Shown: positions 7,858 to 16,881 of the stretch, piece by piece
How the letters are laid out: the number at the start of each line of letters is the position of its first letter
How positions within the stretch are numbered: the stretch's first letter is position 1
Assembly (NCBI GenBank): GCA_020025965.1
Contig: JAHHRG010000019.1
Location: 1 to 34,157 of the forward strand
Source: Sutterella sp.
GTDB lineage: Bacteria; Pseudomonadota; Gammaproteobacteria; Burkholderiales; Burkholderiaceae_F
Direction: 5' to 3'
Length of the DNA: 34,157 nt
Program-made: the position numbers and the translations under genes
Notes under the pieces: generated by a model
Told to the model about the DNA's origin: nothing
The model's input: only the letters and a program-made list of their open reading frames with translations
Database searches by the model: none

Positions 7858-10788
7858 ATGGCCAGCAAAACCGTTCAAGAATTTGCGCAGGAACTGAAGG
7901 TAGCCGCCAAGACCCTTTTGTCGCAGCTTCGTGCTGCGGGTGTTGACAAGCGCAACGAAACCGATGTTCTGAGCGAAAACGATAAGGCTCGTCTTTTGGA
8001 CAGCCTGCGCGTTGAACGTACGAGTACCGCCCAGCGAAAGATCACGGTCGTTCGTAAGGAATCGTCCGTTGTGAAGCAGCAGGATGGCTCGGGGCGCGCC
8101 CGCGCAATTCCCGTTGAAGTTCGTCGTAAGCGCGTCTTCGTGAAGAATCCGCAGATTCTCGCTGAAGAAGCTGCTCTTGCAGAAGAAGCCAAGGCGAGCA
8201 TCGAAGCCGCCGAAAAGGAAAAGGCCGAAGCGCTTGCCCGCGCTCGTGAAGAAGCTGAAGCCCGTGCTCGTGAAGAAGCCGAGGCTCGTGCTCGCGAAGA
8301 AGCTCGCAAGAAGGCTGAGGAAGAAAAGGCCCGTGTGGAAGCCGAGCGAAAGGCCGCTCAGGAACGCGCTGAGGCCGCTCGTCGTGAGGCGGAAAACGCC
8401 CGTGCCCGTGAGGAAGCATTGAAGAAAGAAAAGGAAAAGGACGAGGCCGCTATCAAGGCCGCCCGTCGTGAAGCCGAAAAGGCCAATTTGGACGCCGAAG
8501 TGGCCGCTGCGACCGCCAAGCGTATGGAAGCTGAAGCTGCCGCTCGCGCTCGCCGCGATGCCGCTCGCAAAAAGGCTGAAGAAGAAGCCCGTAATATCCG
8601 CGAAATGATGTCCCGCAGTTCTTCTGTGATGACGGCCAAGAAGGCTCAGAAGGCCGCAGCTGAACAGCAGAAGGAAGAAGCGCCGACGAAAGCCACTCCC
8701 GCTGCCGACAAGAAGAAGGACGACGCCAAGAAGTCGACCAATAAGGATCGTCGCAATCAGTCGCGCCAGGATGCCAACAAGGGTCAGAGTGTTCAGACCG
8801 AAAATGTCGGCAATAACGAAGGTAAGAAGGGCGGCCGTTCCGGCGAAAAGAAGAAGGGTAAGGGTGCCAATTCTGGCGGCGATCGCTGGAATGATGAAGG
8901 TCAGCACCGTCGTACCATCAAGACGCGCGGTCAGGACGACGGTTCCGGCAACGGCTATCGTACCGCCCGCGGCCGTCGTAGCCAGGACAAGAATAATCGT
9001 CACGCTCAGGCTCAGCAGCCGGTGCAGGAAACCATCGTGCGCGAAGTGCAGGTTCCTGAAACGATCAGCGTTGCCGATCTCGCCCACAAAATGGCGGTGA
9101 AGGCTACCGAAGTGATTAAGGCTCTCATGAAGATGGGCCAGATGGTCACGATCAACCAGATGCTTGATCAGGATACGGCCATGTTGATCGTCGAAGAAAT
9201 GGGCCACACGGCTATTGCCGCCAAGCCTGACGATCCCGAAGCTATGCTCGGCGAACTCATGAGCGAAACCTACCCGGATCTGCCGCGTCCGCCGGTTGTG
9301 ACCATCATGGGTCACGTCGACCACGGTAAGACCTCCCTGCTCGACTACATCCGTCGTGCCAAGGTAGCTGCCGGTGAAGCCGGTGGTATTACGCAGCATA
9401 TCGGTGCTTATCACGTCAAGACGCCGCGCGGCATCGTGACCTTCCTTGATACCCCGGGCCACGAAGCCTTTACGGCCATGCGTGCTCGCGGTGCCAAGTC
9501 GACCGACGTTGTCATTCTCGTTGTTGCCGCCGATGACGGTGTGATGCCGCAAACGAAGGAAGCTATCGCTCACTCTCGCGCTGCCGGTGTGCCGCTCGTT
9601 GTTGCTATCAACAAGATCGACAAGCCCGAAGCCAATCCGGAACGTGTTAAGCAGGAATTGGTTTCGAACGGTGTGATGCCTGAAGAATGGGGCGGCGACG
9701 TTCCCTTCTGCCCGGTGTCTGCCAAGTCCGGCGAAGGCGTTGACGAATTGCTCGAAAACGTGCTTCTCCAGGCCGAAATGCTTGAATTGAAGGCTCCGGT
9801 TGAAGGTCCCGCCCGCGGTATCGTGATCGAATCCCGTCTCGACAAGGGTCGCGGTCCGGTCGCTTCCATCCTCGTTCAGGCCGGTACGTTGCATCGCGGC
9901 GACATCGTCCTCGTGGGTAACGAATTCGGCCGCGTTCGTGCCATGATCAACGAATTGGGCAAGGCTCAGCAGTCAGCCGGTCCTTCGATTCCTGTGGAAA
10001 TCCAGGGTCTCTCCGGCGTTCCGACGGCCGGTGACGAAGTCTTCGTTCTCAACGACGAACGCAAGGCTCGTGAAATTTCCCTCTTCCGTCAGGGCAAGTA
10101 CCGTGATCAGAAGCTTGCCAAACAGCATGCTACGAACCTCGCCAACCTCTTCTCCGACGTAACCGACGGCGAAGTGAAGACGCTTCCCTTGATTATCAAG
10201 GCCGACGTCCAGGGTTCTCAGGAAGCTTTGATCCACGCTTTGACGCAGCTCTCTACGGAAGAAGTCCGCGTTCAGGTGGTTCATGCTGCCGTTGGCGGTA
10301 TTTCCGAATCCGACGTTAACTTGGCCGCCGCTTCGCAGGCTGTGATTCTGGGCTTCAATGTTCGTGCTGACGCTCAGGCTCGCAAGGTTTCCGAAGCCGA
10401 AGGTATCGACATCCGCTACTACAACATCATTTACGATGCTGTGGATGAAGTGAAGGCTGCCATGAGCGGCATGCTCACGCCGGAACGTCGCGAAACCGCT
10501 TTGGGTCTCGTCGAAATTCGCCAGATCATCCGTGTGCCGAAGGTCGGCAACATTGCCGGCTGCCGTGTACTCGAAGGTTTGGTGAAGCGCAACGCCTCTG
10601 TCCGCCTCCTGCGCGACAACGTCGTCATCTGGACGGGCGAACTCGCCAGCTTGAAGCACTTCAAGGATGACGTCCGCGAAGTCAAGGCTGGTCAGGAATG
10701 CGGTCTCTCCTTGAAGGGTTACGACGACATCAAGGAACTCGATCAGCTCGAAGTCTTCGAAGTGACCGAAATCGCCCGTACCCTCTAA
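7858..10788 (+). CDS. infB: Translation initiation factor IF-2
   Basis: IF-2 is the GTPase that brings fMet-tRNA to the 30S subunit and promotes 50S joining. I chose the ATG at 7858 (976 residues) because AAGGAG lies 9 bases before it and the product begins MASKTVQEFAQEL, the IF2_N domain; an upstream in-frame ATG at 7783 adds 25 unusual basic residues. After the IF2_N domain comes a very charged Ala/Glu/Arg/Lys helical region (about 100-270), a second disordered Gly/Lys-rich part, then a second IF2_N-like domain and the G domain: GHVDHGKT (485-492), DTPGHE (531-536), NKID (585-588). Domains II-IV complete the C-terminus. All catalytic motifs are intact. Confidence 0.97.
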   Translation: MASKTVQEFAQELKVAAKTLLSQLRAAGVDKRNETDVLSENDKARLLDSLRVERTSTAQRKITVVRKESSVVKQQDGSGRARAIPVEVRRKRVFVKNPQILAEEAALAEEAKASIEAAEKEKAEALARAREEAEARAREEAEARAREEARKKAEEEKARVEAERKAAQERAEAARREAENARAREEALKKEKEKDEAAIKAARREAEKANLDAEVAAATAKRMEAEAAARARRDAARKKAEEEARNIREMMSRSSSVMTAKKAQKAAAEQQKEEAPTKATPAADKKKDDAKKSTNKDRRNQSRQDANKGQSVQTENVGNNEGKKGGRSGEKKKGKGANSGGDRWNDEGQHRRTIKTRGQDDGSGNGYRTARGRRSQDKNNRHAQAQQPVQETIVREVQVPETISVADLAHKMAVKATEVIKALMKMGQMVTINQMLDQDTAMLIVEEMGHTAIAAKPDDPEAMLGELMSETYPDLPRPPVVTIMGHVDHGKTSLLDYIRRAKVAAGEAGGITQHIGAYHVKTPRGIVTFLDTPGHEAFTAMRARGAKSTDVVILVVAADDGVMPQTKEAIAHSRAAGVPLVVAINKIDKPEANPERVKQELVSNGVMPEEWGGDVPFCPVSAKSGEGVDELLENVLLQAEMLELKAPVEGPARGIVIESRLDKGRGPVASILVQAGTLHRGDIVLVGNEFGRVRAMINELGKAQQSAGPSIPVEIQGLSGVPTAGDEVFVLNDERKAREISLFRQGKYRDQKLAKQHATNLANLFSDVTDGEVKTLPLIIKADVQGSQEALIHALTQLSTEEVRVQVVHAAVGGISESDVNLAAASQAVILGFNVRADAQARKVSEAEGIDIRYYNIIYDAVDEVKAAMSGMLTPERRETALGLVEIRQIIRVPKVGNIAGCRVLEGLVKRNASVRLLRDNVVIWTGELASLKHFKDDVREVKAGQECGLSLKGYDDIKELDQLEVFEVTEIARTL
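8236..8307 (+). repeat. Three 24-bp in-frame tandem repeats in infB
   Basis: Three near-identical 24-base units encode ARAREEAE, ARAREEAE and ARAREEAR (IF-2 residues 127-150). They belong to the charged helical linker and probably arose by slippage; copy number may differ between strains. Confidence 0.8.
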
Positions 10789-10800
10789 AGAAACAGAATC

Positions 10801-10836
10801 GAAGGGAAGCCGACATCAAGATTCGGACTTCCCTTC
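10801..10836 (+). other. Stable hairpin between infB and rbfA
   Basis: GAAGGGAAG plus CCGA (10801-10813) pairs with TCGG, a bulged A, and CTTCCCTTC (10823-10836) around a 9-base loop. The following CTTTCCCTTC is pyrimidine-rich but not a T-run, so it may be a partial terminator or an mRNA processing site inside the operon. Confidence 0.5.
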
Positions 10837-10865
10837 CTTTCCCTTCAAACGAACGAGGTTTTGAT

Positions 10866-11234
10866 TTGAAACCAAAGAAACCCGGCCGCTCCTTGCGAGT
10901 GGCAGACCAGATTGCCCGCGATCTCGCTGTTCTGATTCCTCAGGAAGTGCGCGATCCTCGCGTCGGCCTCGTCACCGTGACGGGTTGCGAAATTACGCCC
11001 GACTACGCGCATGCCAAGGTTTTTTTCACGGTCTTGGGAAGTGATCCCGCCGTCTGTGAAGAAGGTCTTAACGCTGCCGCCGGCATGCTTCGCAATCATT
11101 TGTTCCGTCGTCTCACCATTCATACGGTGCCGACTCTGCATTTTGCTCATGACGACAGCGTTAATCGCGGTTTCGCGATGGATGCTCTCATCAAGAAGGC
11201 GATTGCCGATACGCCCGCTCGAGGAGACGAGTAA
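10866..11234 (+). CDS. rbfA: 30S ribosome-binding factor A (RbfA)
   Basis: RbfA is a KH-fold cold-shock protein that helps process the 5' end of 16S rRNA and mature the 30S subunit. The start is taken as TTG 10866, since GAGG lies 7 bases upstream and the product (122 residues, beginning MKPKKPGRSLRVADQIARDL) then has the normal family length. A longer open frame reaching back into infB would add 56 residues with no family similarity. Conserved features include the DPRVGLVTVTGCEITPDYAHA segment (about 34-54) and the C-terminal VPTLHFAHDDSVNRG. It ends one base before truB. Confidence 0.93.
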   Translation: MKPKKPGRSLRVADQIARDLAVLIPQEVRDPRVGLVTVTGCEITPDYAHAKVFFTVLGSDPAVCEEGLNAAAGMLRNHLFRRLTIHTVPTLHFAHDDSVNRGFAMDALIKKAIADTPARGDE

Positions 11235-12128
11235 GTGGCCAAGCGAGGTGATCCCATTGACGGTGTGATGATGCTTGACAAGCCCCTGGGGATGTCGAGC
11301 AACGCTGCGCTTCAAACCGTTCGCCGACTGGTGAACGCGAGAAAGGCAGGACACACCGGTACGCTTGATCCGCTGGCTACAGGACTTCTGCCGCTTTGCT
11401 TTGGCAATGCGACGAAGTTCTCCGCTGACCTTCTTCATGCGAAGAAGGGATACAGCGCCCGCGTAAAGCTGGGCGTCGTGACGACGACGGGCGATGCCGA
11501 AGGCGATATTGTCGAAGAGCATCCCGTCAACGTGACGGAAGAAGAAGTGCGAGCCGCATGCGAACGCTTCTTGGGCGAAATCGAACAGATTCCGCCGATG
11601 TACTCCGCGCTCAAGAGAAACGGCCAGTGTTTGTATGAACTGGCTCGACAGGGCGAAACCGTAGAACGCGAACCGCGTCGCGTGACGATCGAGGAAATCT
11701 CGATGCGCGACTTTGACGGCGAGAGTTTCACGATCGACTGTCTCGTGAGCAAGGGGACCTATATTCGTGTTTTGGGTGAAGATATCGGTCGCGCTCTCGG
11801 TTGCGGCGCTCATTTGAGCGCTCTGCGCCGTACGCGTGTCGGAGATTTGACCCTGGACAATGCTGTCAGCCTCATTGATCTCGAAAAGGCTGATAGTATC
11901 GAGGCCGCCCGTGCGAAGTTGTTGGGAGCCGATTCGCTCCTCTCGACTTTCCCTCGAGTTGACCTTAACGACGGCGAGACGTCCCGTTTCATGAACGGAC
12001 AGCGTCTTGCGATGGGCCTCGACTTACGCGGACGCGTCCGCGTTTACGGTCCGAACCAAACACTGCTCGGGACGGCGCAGGTCAATGACCGCGGCGTTCT
12101 CGAACCCGAAAGACTTATTGCACACTAA
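11235..12128 (+). CDS. truB: tRNA pseudouridine(55) synthase TruB
   Basis: TruB makes pseudouridine 55 in the T loop of almost all tRNAs and acts as a tRNA chaperone. The 297-residue protein begins at GTG directly after the rbfA stop, with GAGGAGACGAG as ribosome-binding site, implying translational coupling. The catalytic motif GHTGTLDPLATG (39-50, nucleophile Asp45) and the KGYSARVKLGVVTTTGDAEG strand are typical, as are KGTYIRVLGEDIG and the C-terminal PUA-like domain. The rbfA-truB pair is one of the most conserved bacterial neighbourhoods. Confidence 0.96.
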   Translation: MAKRGDPIDGVMMLDKPLGMSSNAALQTVRRLVNARKAGHTGTLDPLATGLLPLCFGNATKFSADLLHAKKGYSARVKLGVVTTTGDAEGDIVEEHPVNVTEEEVRAACERFLGEIEQIPPMYSALKRNGQCLYELARQGETVEREPRRVTIEEISMRDFDGESFTIDCLVSKGTYIRVLGEDIGRALGCGAHLSALRRTRVGDLTLDNAVSLIDLEKADSIEAARAKLLGADSLLSTFPRVDLNDGETSRFMNGQRLAMGLDLRGRVRVYGPNQTLLGTAQVNDRGVLEPERLIAH

Positions 12129-12139
12129 CGAGAAAACAC

Positions 12140-13996
12140 ATGACTCGAGCGATCCGTAATATTGCGATCATTGCCCACGTTGACCACGGTAAGACCACGA
12201 TGGTCGACCGCCTTCTGCAGTGTGCCGGTACCTTCCGCGACAACCAGCAGGTTGCCGAACGCGTGATGGACTCCGGCGACATTGAAAAGGAACGCGGCAT
12301 TACCATTCTTTCCAAGAACTGCGCCGTCGAATACGAAGGTTGCCACATCAACATCATCGACACCCCGGGCCATGCCGACTTCGGCGGTGAAGTCGAACGC
12401 GTCCTCTCCATGGTCGACGGCGTGTTGCTTCTCGTTGACGCTGTAGAAGGTCCGATGCCGCAGACGCGCTTCGTGACCCGTAAGGCCTTGGCCGCCGGTC
12501 TGAAGCCGATTGTCGTTGTCAATAAGATCGACCGTCCGGGCGCCCGTCCGGATTGGGTCATCAACCAGACTTTCGACCTTTTTGACAAGCTCGGTGCTAC
12601 CGAAGACCAGCTCGACTTCCCGGTTATCTATGCTTCCGCTTTGAACGGCTTTGCCGGCACGACGGAAGACGTTGAAGAATTGAAGAAGATCGGCAACATG
12701 CGTGCCGTTTTCGACGCCGTGATCGAAAACGTTCCGGTTCGTGACGACGACCCCGACGGTCCGCTCATGCTCCAGATCTGCTCCTTGGACTACTCCAGCT
12801 ACGTCGGTAAGATCGGTATCGGTCGCGTTCACCGCGGTCGCCTGCGTCCCAACATGGACGTCGCCATCATGAACGGCCCCGAAGACACCCCGAAGCGTGT
12901 GAAGATCAATCAGATCCTCAAGTTCGAAGGTCTCGATCGTATGCTCGTTGACGAAGCCGAAGCCGGCGACATCGTTCTCGTGAACGGTATCGAAGAACTC
13001 GCCATCGGTACGACGATTACCGATCTGCAGCAGCCTGAAGCTCTTCCGATGCTGAAGGTTGACGAACCGACGCTTACCATGAACTTCCAGGTGAACTCTT
13101 CCCCGCTCGCCGGCCGTGAAGGCAAGTTCGTTACCTCCCGTCAGATTCGCGAACGTCTCGAACGCGAACTGAAGTCCAACGTTGCCATGCGCGTTCGCAG
13201 CACCGACGACGAAACCGTTTGGGAAGTGGCCGGTCGCGGCGAACTTCACCTCACGATTCTTCTCGAAAATATGCGTCGCGAAGGCTTCGAATTGGCCGTT
13301 TCCCGTCCGCGCGTTCTTCTGAAGGAAATCGACGGTGTCAAGATGGAACCGTACGAACTCTTGACGATTGACGTTGAAGAAGAACATCAGGGCGGCGTCA
13401 TGGAAGAACTCGGCCGCCGTAAGGGCGAACTGCAGGATATGCAGCCGGACGGCAAGGGTCGCGTGCGTCTCGAATACCGCATCCCGGCTCGCGGCCTGAT
13501 CGGTTTCCAGAGCCTCTTCATGACGATGTGCCGCGGCACGGGTATCATGAGCCACGTTTTCGACGACTACGGTCCCATCTCTCGCGGCCAGGTCGGCGAA
13601 CGTCGTTCGGGCGTCATCATCTCTCAGGACGACGGTGATGCCGTGGCCTACGCTCTCTGGAAGATCCAGGAACGCGGTCGCCTCTTCGTCAACCCGGGCG
13701 ACAAGCTCTACGAAGGTATGATCATCGGCGAACACTCTCGTGAAAACGATATCGTTGTGAACCCGATCCGCGGCAAGCAGCTCACGAACATTCGTGCTTC
13801 CGGTACTGACGAAGCCATCCGCTTGGTTCCGCCCGTCAAGCTCACGCTTGAAGCCGCCGTTGAATTCATCAACGACGACGAATTGGTCGAAATCACGCCG
13901 CACACGATCCGTCTGCGTAAGCGTTACCTGAAGGACTTCGAACGCAAGCGTGCCGCTCGTGCCATTCAGAACGAATTCGCCGAAATCGACGAATAA
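12140..13996 (+). CDS. typA: Ribosome-associated GTPase TypA/BipA
   Basis: TypA (BipA) is an EF-G-like translational GTPase needed for 50S assembly and growth at low temperature or under stress. The 618-residue protein has AHVDHGKT (12-19), the switch region ERGITI, DTPGHADF (from 74) and NKIDR (128-132), then domain II, domain III, an EF-G domain V-like part and the BipA-specific C-terminal domain (including GTDEAIRLVPP). Length fits the family (about 605). It starts 11 bases after truB and overlaps the next gene by one base (TAATG), so it is the end of the main translation operon. Confidence 0.96.
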   Translation: MTRAIRNIAIIAHVDHGKTTMVDRLLQCAGTFRDNQQVAERVMDSGDIEKERGITILSKNCAVEYEGCHINIIDTPGHADFGGEVERVLSMVDGVLLLVDAVEGPMPQTRFVTRKALAAGLKPIVVVNKIDRPGARPDWVINQTFDLFDKLGATEDQLDFPVIYASALNGFAGTTEDVEELKKIGNMRAVFDAVIENVPVRDDDPDGPLMLQICSLDYSSYVGKIGIGRVHRGRLRPNMDVAIMNGPEDTPKRVKINQILKFEGLDRMLVDEAEAGDIVLVNGIEELAIGTTITDLQQPEALPMLKVDEPTLTMNFQVNSSPLAGREGKFVTSRQIRERLERELKSNVAMRVRSTDDETVWEVAGRGELHLTILLENMRREGFELAVSRPRVLLKEIDGVKMEPYELLTIDVEEEHQGGVMEELGRRKGELQDMQPDGKGRVRLEYRIPARGLIGFQSLFMTMCRGTGIMSHVFDDYGPISRGQVGERRSGVIISQDDGDAVAYALWKIQERGRLFVNPGDKLYEGMIIGEHSRENDIVVNPIRGKQLTNIRASGTDEAIRLVPPVKLTLEAAVEFINDDELVEITPHTIRLRKRYLKDFERKRAARAIQNEFAEIDE

Positions 13997-14394
13997 TGAG
14001 TAAAAAGCAAGGAAAGAAAGGCGGTCAATGCCCTTGCGACAGCGGCCTCCTTTTCGACGCCTGCTGCGGGCGATACCTGTCAGGTTCGCCCGCCCCGACG
14101 CCCGAGGCGTTGATGCGAAGCCGTTATACGGCTTATGCAACGGGGAACGATGACTACGTTCTTTCAACCTGGGCCGAAGAAACCCGTCCTGCCGTGCTTT
14201 TTGAAGCGGGCGAGGCGCGTCCCAAATGGATTTCTTTGGAAATCCTTTCCGCGGACGAGGAGGGCGACATCGGTCACGTTCATTTTGTGGCACGTGCCCG
14301 CACGTCGGCGGGTGCCATGAAGCTGGAAGAAAAGAGCCGTTTTCGCCGTGAGAAAGACGGTCGTTGGCTTTATGTCGACGGCGATCTTTCCTAA
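13996..14394 (+). CDS. YchJ-like SEC-C / NTF2-like protein (UPF0225)
   Basis: The 132-residue product resembles the YchJ family: an N-terminal SEC-C zinc knuckle (QCPCDSGLLFDACCGRYL; Cys12, Cys14, Cys23, Cys24) followed by an NTF2-like domain with ALMRSRYTAYATGNDDYV and ending in RFRREKDGRWLYVDGD. The second, C-terminal SEC-C motif of longer YchJ proteins is missing. The function is unknown; SEC-C motifs bind zinc and in SecA help contact partner proteins. Its ATG overlaps the typA stop, and a terminator follows, so it is cotranscribed with typA. Confidence 0.85.
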   Translation: MSKKQGKKGGQCPCDSGLLFDACCGRYLSGSPAPTPEALMRSRYTAYATGNDDYVLSTWAEETRPAVLFEAGEARPKWISLEILSADEEGDIGHVHFVARARTSAGAMKLEEKSRFRREKDGRWLYVDGDLS

Positions 14395-14411
14395 GACGCT
14401 TCCATCGTCAC

Positions 14412-14438
14412 AAAGACCGCTCCTCGGGGCGGTCTTTT
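14412..14438 (+). terminator. Terminator of the typA-ychJ-like end of the operon
   Basis: AAAGACCGC (14412-14420) pairs with GCGGTCTTT (14429-14437) around TCCTCGGG, and the T-run overlaps the stem end (TCTTTTCATC). Confidence 0.85.
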
Positions 14439-14463
14439 CATCTCTATCAATCGAATCCTAATC

Positions 14464-15450
14464 ATGACCACACTCAATCCCGAAGACTGGCGCTATAGCG
14501 TTGCCCCGATGCTCGATTGGACCGATCGTCACTGCCGCTATTTTCATCGTCTCCTGACGGCGAAAACGCGACTTTATACCGAAATGGTGACAACGGGTGC
14601 CATTCAATACGGTGACCGCGATCGTCTGCTTGCTTTTGACAAGGCCGAACACCCGGTGGCTTTACAGCTCGGCGGTTCAGACCCCGCAGCCTTGGCCGAT
14701 TGTGTCAAAGTGGCCGAAACCTACGGTTACGACGAATACAACCTCAATTGCGGATGCCCTTCTGAGCGCGTGCAGAAGGGGAGTTTCGGCGCCTGTTTGA
14801 TGCTTGAACCCAAGACGGTGGCCGATTGCGTGCGCGCCATGATGGACGTCACCGACAAGCCCGTGACGGTGAAGCACCGCATCGGTGTCGACGATCGCAA
14901 CGACTACGGTTTTGTTCGTGACTTTGTGGGAGAAGTCTACGATGCGGGGTGTCGCGTCTTTATCGTGCACACGCGTTCCGCATGGTTAAAGGGCTTGAGC
15001 CCGCGTGAAAATCGCGAGATTCCGCCTTTGAAACGCGAAGTCGCTCTGCAGTTGAAGAAGGATTTCCCTGACTGCATTATGGTGACAAACGGACGCATCG
15101 AAACGATCGACGAAGCTCGTGAAGTGATCGACTCGGGCATGGACGGTGTGATGGTGGGCCGTGCGGCTTATCAAACTCCGTGGATGCTGACGCGCGTCGA
15201 TGAAGAAATCTACGGTGTCGAGCATGAAACGACACGTATTGATGTGGTCCGCGCCATGACGGCGTATCTGAACGAACACTTCCCCGAAGACATTCAGGCC
15301 TGGCGAGCTACTGCGCGTCACGTGAATGGGCTTACTTTGGGACTTCCCGGAGCACGACGCTGGCGTCAGCTCCTGTCGGATCCCGCGAGTTTCAAGAATT
15401 GGGGACCCGACGTTCTTTTAAAGGCTTGGACCTCGGTCTACGGCGAATAA
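14464..15450 (+). CDS. dusA: tRNA-dihydrouridine(20/20a) synthase DusA
   Basis: FMN enzyme that reduces uridine 20/20a in the tRNA D-loop using NADPH. The 328-residue TIM-barrel protein opens with SVAPMLDWTDRHCRYFHRLL (FMN-binding entry) and contains NLNCGCPSERVQ with the catalytic Cys98, the KHRIGVDD strand, HTRSAWLKGLSPRENR and VMVGRAAYQTPW. The LSPRENREIPPL and YFHRLLT features favour DusA over DusB/DusC. The ATG at 14464 has no obvious Shine-Dalgarno sequence. It stands alone between two terminators. Confidence 0.95.
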   Translation: MTTLNPEDWRYSVAPMLDWTDRHCRYFHRLLTAKTRLYTEMVTTGAIQYGDRDRLLAFDKAEHPVALQLGGSDPAALADCVKVAETYGYDEYNLNCGCPSERVQKGSFGACLMLEPKTVADCVRAMMDVTDKPVTVKHRIGVDDRNDYGFVRDFVGEVYDAGCRVFIVHTRSAWLKGLSPRENREIPPLKREVALQLKKDFPDCIMVTNGRIETIDEAREVIDSGMDGVMVGRAAYQTPWMLTRVDEEIYGVEHETTRIDVVRAMTAYLNEHFPEDIQAWRATARHVNGLTLGLPGARRWRQLLSDPASFKNWGPDVLLKAWTSVYGE

Positions 15451-15465
15451 CAAGACTGTTAAAAC

Positions 15466-15508
15466 GCAAACGCTCGGCTGTTTAGGCAGTCGAGCGTTTT
15501 TGCTTTTA
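15466..15508. terminator. Bidirectional terminator between dusA and the lipoprotein gene
   Basis: AAACGCTCG-G-CTG (15468-15480) pairs with CAG-T-CGAGCGTTT (15487-15499) around TTTAGG, with TTTTTGCTTTT on the plus side and an A-rich flank that gives Ts on the minus side. The flanking genes converge here. Confidence 0.88.
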
Positions 15509-15520
15509 AGCGTTGGAAGG

Positions 15521-16792
15521 TCAGAGACGGCGGGCGTGGCCCGAGGCCTTTTTCGCCTGCAGTGCACGGGCGCGTTTCGTGACTTCACTTTCGTTTTCGC
15601 TTTCCCATTGCTCGCGTCGGTGGCGTGACGCGGTAATGGCCGCTTCAATGGCTCGCGCAGCTTTTTCATTAAAGCGGAACTGAGCGTCGCGAATTTTGCA
15701 GTTTTTCTTCCATAGATAGGTTGGAATCACCTGACGCGTACGGCGCTGGCCCGACCCTTTTCGTTCTTCAGAGAAGGCGGGCAAGAGACAGTGACGATTG
15801 GATTCCGACATGCCGAAACTCAGCGCATCAAGCTCATCGGGAATCTCCACGGAGAGCGTACGGGTGCCGTTAACCCAACCCAATCGCCAACGAGCATCGC
15901 CCAGCTTCTCGGGGGCAGATTTTTGGCAGAAAATCGTGCCGCGTTTGGTGGCATAAACCTTGAAATTTCCGGTTTGAGCTTCTTCCAACCAACGGCCGCG
16001 ACGACGAACCTTTATCGCATTGATTGGTTTTTCGAAGAGAACGCCGATCGCCTGCACATCGCGTCCCGGCAGAGAGCGCATGCACATCGGGGTGTCCTTC
16101 ATGTAGCGTCGGGAGAAATCTTCGAGGGTTTCGGAACCGGTGAAGGCCGTACGAGAGGGCGACAAAATTTCATCCTGTTCCACCCAGAGCGTCGCCGCGT
16201 AAGCGATCGAACCTTCGGGGAACTGTTCGGCTCCCATAAAGAGAGCAGCCGTCGTAGGCATATTGGCGCGTGTGCGAAGGTATTCTCGAATAGGACGGCC
16301 TGAGACATCGTAAGCTTCAAGCTTTACGTGAAGTTCCAACGTGCGATCGTCAGTAAAGGCAATGACGGCATGACCGTCCGGGGCAATCTTGATCACCGAC
16401 GGGCGTTCGGGCTGAATGCGGCGAGCGTTTTTCAGAATGGCGACGGCACCTGAGCCCCAGGAAAAACCGTGTTCTTCGCCTTTTTCGAATTTTTCTTCGA
16501 TGAGATAGGTGTTCTTTTGGCGACCTTGGCCTTTCACACGAAATTGTGCACCGTGATCGTCACTAAAGAAGAAAAGCCCCTCTCCTGAGAGAGCATCGAG
16601 CGTGGAACAGGCAATCGGTTTGGCAGAGTCGGGTGTTGCGGGCAGTACACGGGAGCCGAGATTCGTAAAGCGTGGAAATATCCACTTCTCTTCGGTTTTT
16701 TGGGATACAGCGGAAACACACCCTGTGAGGGCAAGCGTAGAAGCTGCGCCGAAGCCGGTCAAGAAAAGGCGACGGGTCAAACGAAAAGACAT
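15521..16792 (-). CDS. Unrecognised lipoprotein with Tat-like signal peptide
   Basis: I do not recognise a family. With the ATG at 16792 (GGGGAAG just upstream) the protein has 423 residues and begins MSFRLTRRLFLTGFGAAS, a twin-arginine-like signal (RRLFL, residues 7-11) followed by a lipobox LTGC (22-25). The mature protein would be lipid-modified at Cys25; residue +2 is Val, not Asp, which favours the outer membrane. The body is beta-strand-like with a conserved-looking WVNGTRTLSVEIPDELD, and the last 80 residues are basic and helical (RHRREQWESENESEVTKRARALQAKK). A longer in-frame start at 16867 would bury the signal and is unlikely. It lies downstream of the methyltransferase-HNH gene but about 90 bases away. 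Confidence 0.75.
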   Translation of the reverse strand: MSFRLTRRLFLTGFGAASTLALTGCVSAVSQKTEEKWIFPRFTNLGSRVLPATPDSAKPIACSTLDALSGEGLFFFSDDHGAQFRVKGQGRQKNTYLIEEKFEKGEEHGFSWGSGAVAILKNARRIQPERPSVIKIAPDGHAVIAFTDDRTLELHVKLEAYDVSGRPIREYLRTRANMPTTAALFMGAEQFPEGSIAYAATLWVEQDEILSPSRTAFTGSETLEDFSRRYMKDTPMCMRSLPGRDVQAIGVLFEKPINAIKVRRRGRWLEEAQTGNFKVYATKRGTIFCQKSAPEKLGDARWRLGWVNGTRTLSVEIPDELDALSFGMSESNRHCLLPAFSEERKGSGQRRTRQVIPTYLWKKNCKIRDAQFRFNEKAARAIEAAITASRHRREQWESENESEVTKRARALQAKKASGHARRL

Positions 16793-16881
16793 AACTTCCC
16801 CTACAGAAGACAAAAAACTTTTAATATCATAAGACGCTAAAAAGAGACAGAAAACCCGTGAAAACACTCATCGGACGTTTT

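Noticed and set aside
8236..8307. Possible CRISPR-like repeats
   Set aside because: They are directly adjacent, in frame within infB, and have no spacers.
7525..9894. 789-codon minus-strand open frame opposite infB
   Set aside because: Shadow of the codon-biased infB sequence; low-complexity translation.
12125..14293. 722-codon minus-strand open frame opposite typA
   Set aside because: Same codon-register shadow; typA has all GTPase motifs on the plus strand.
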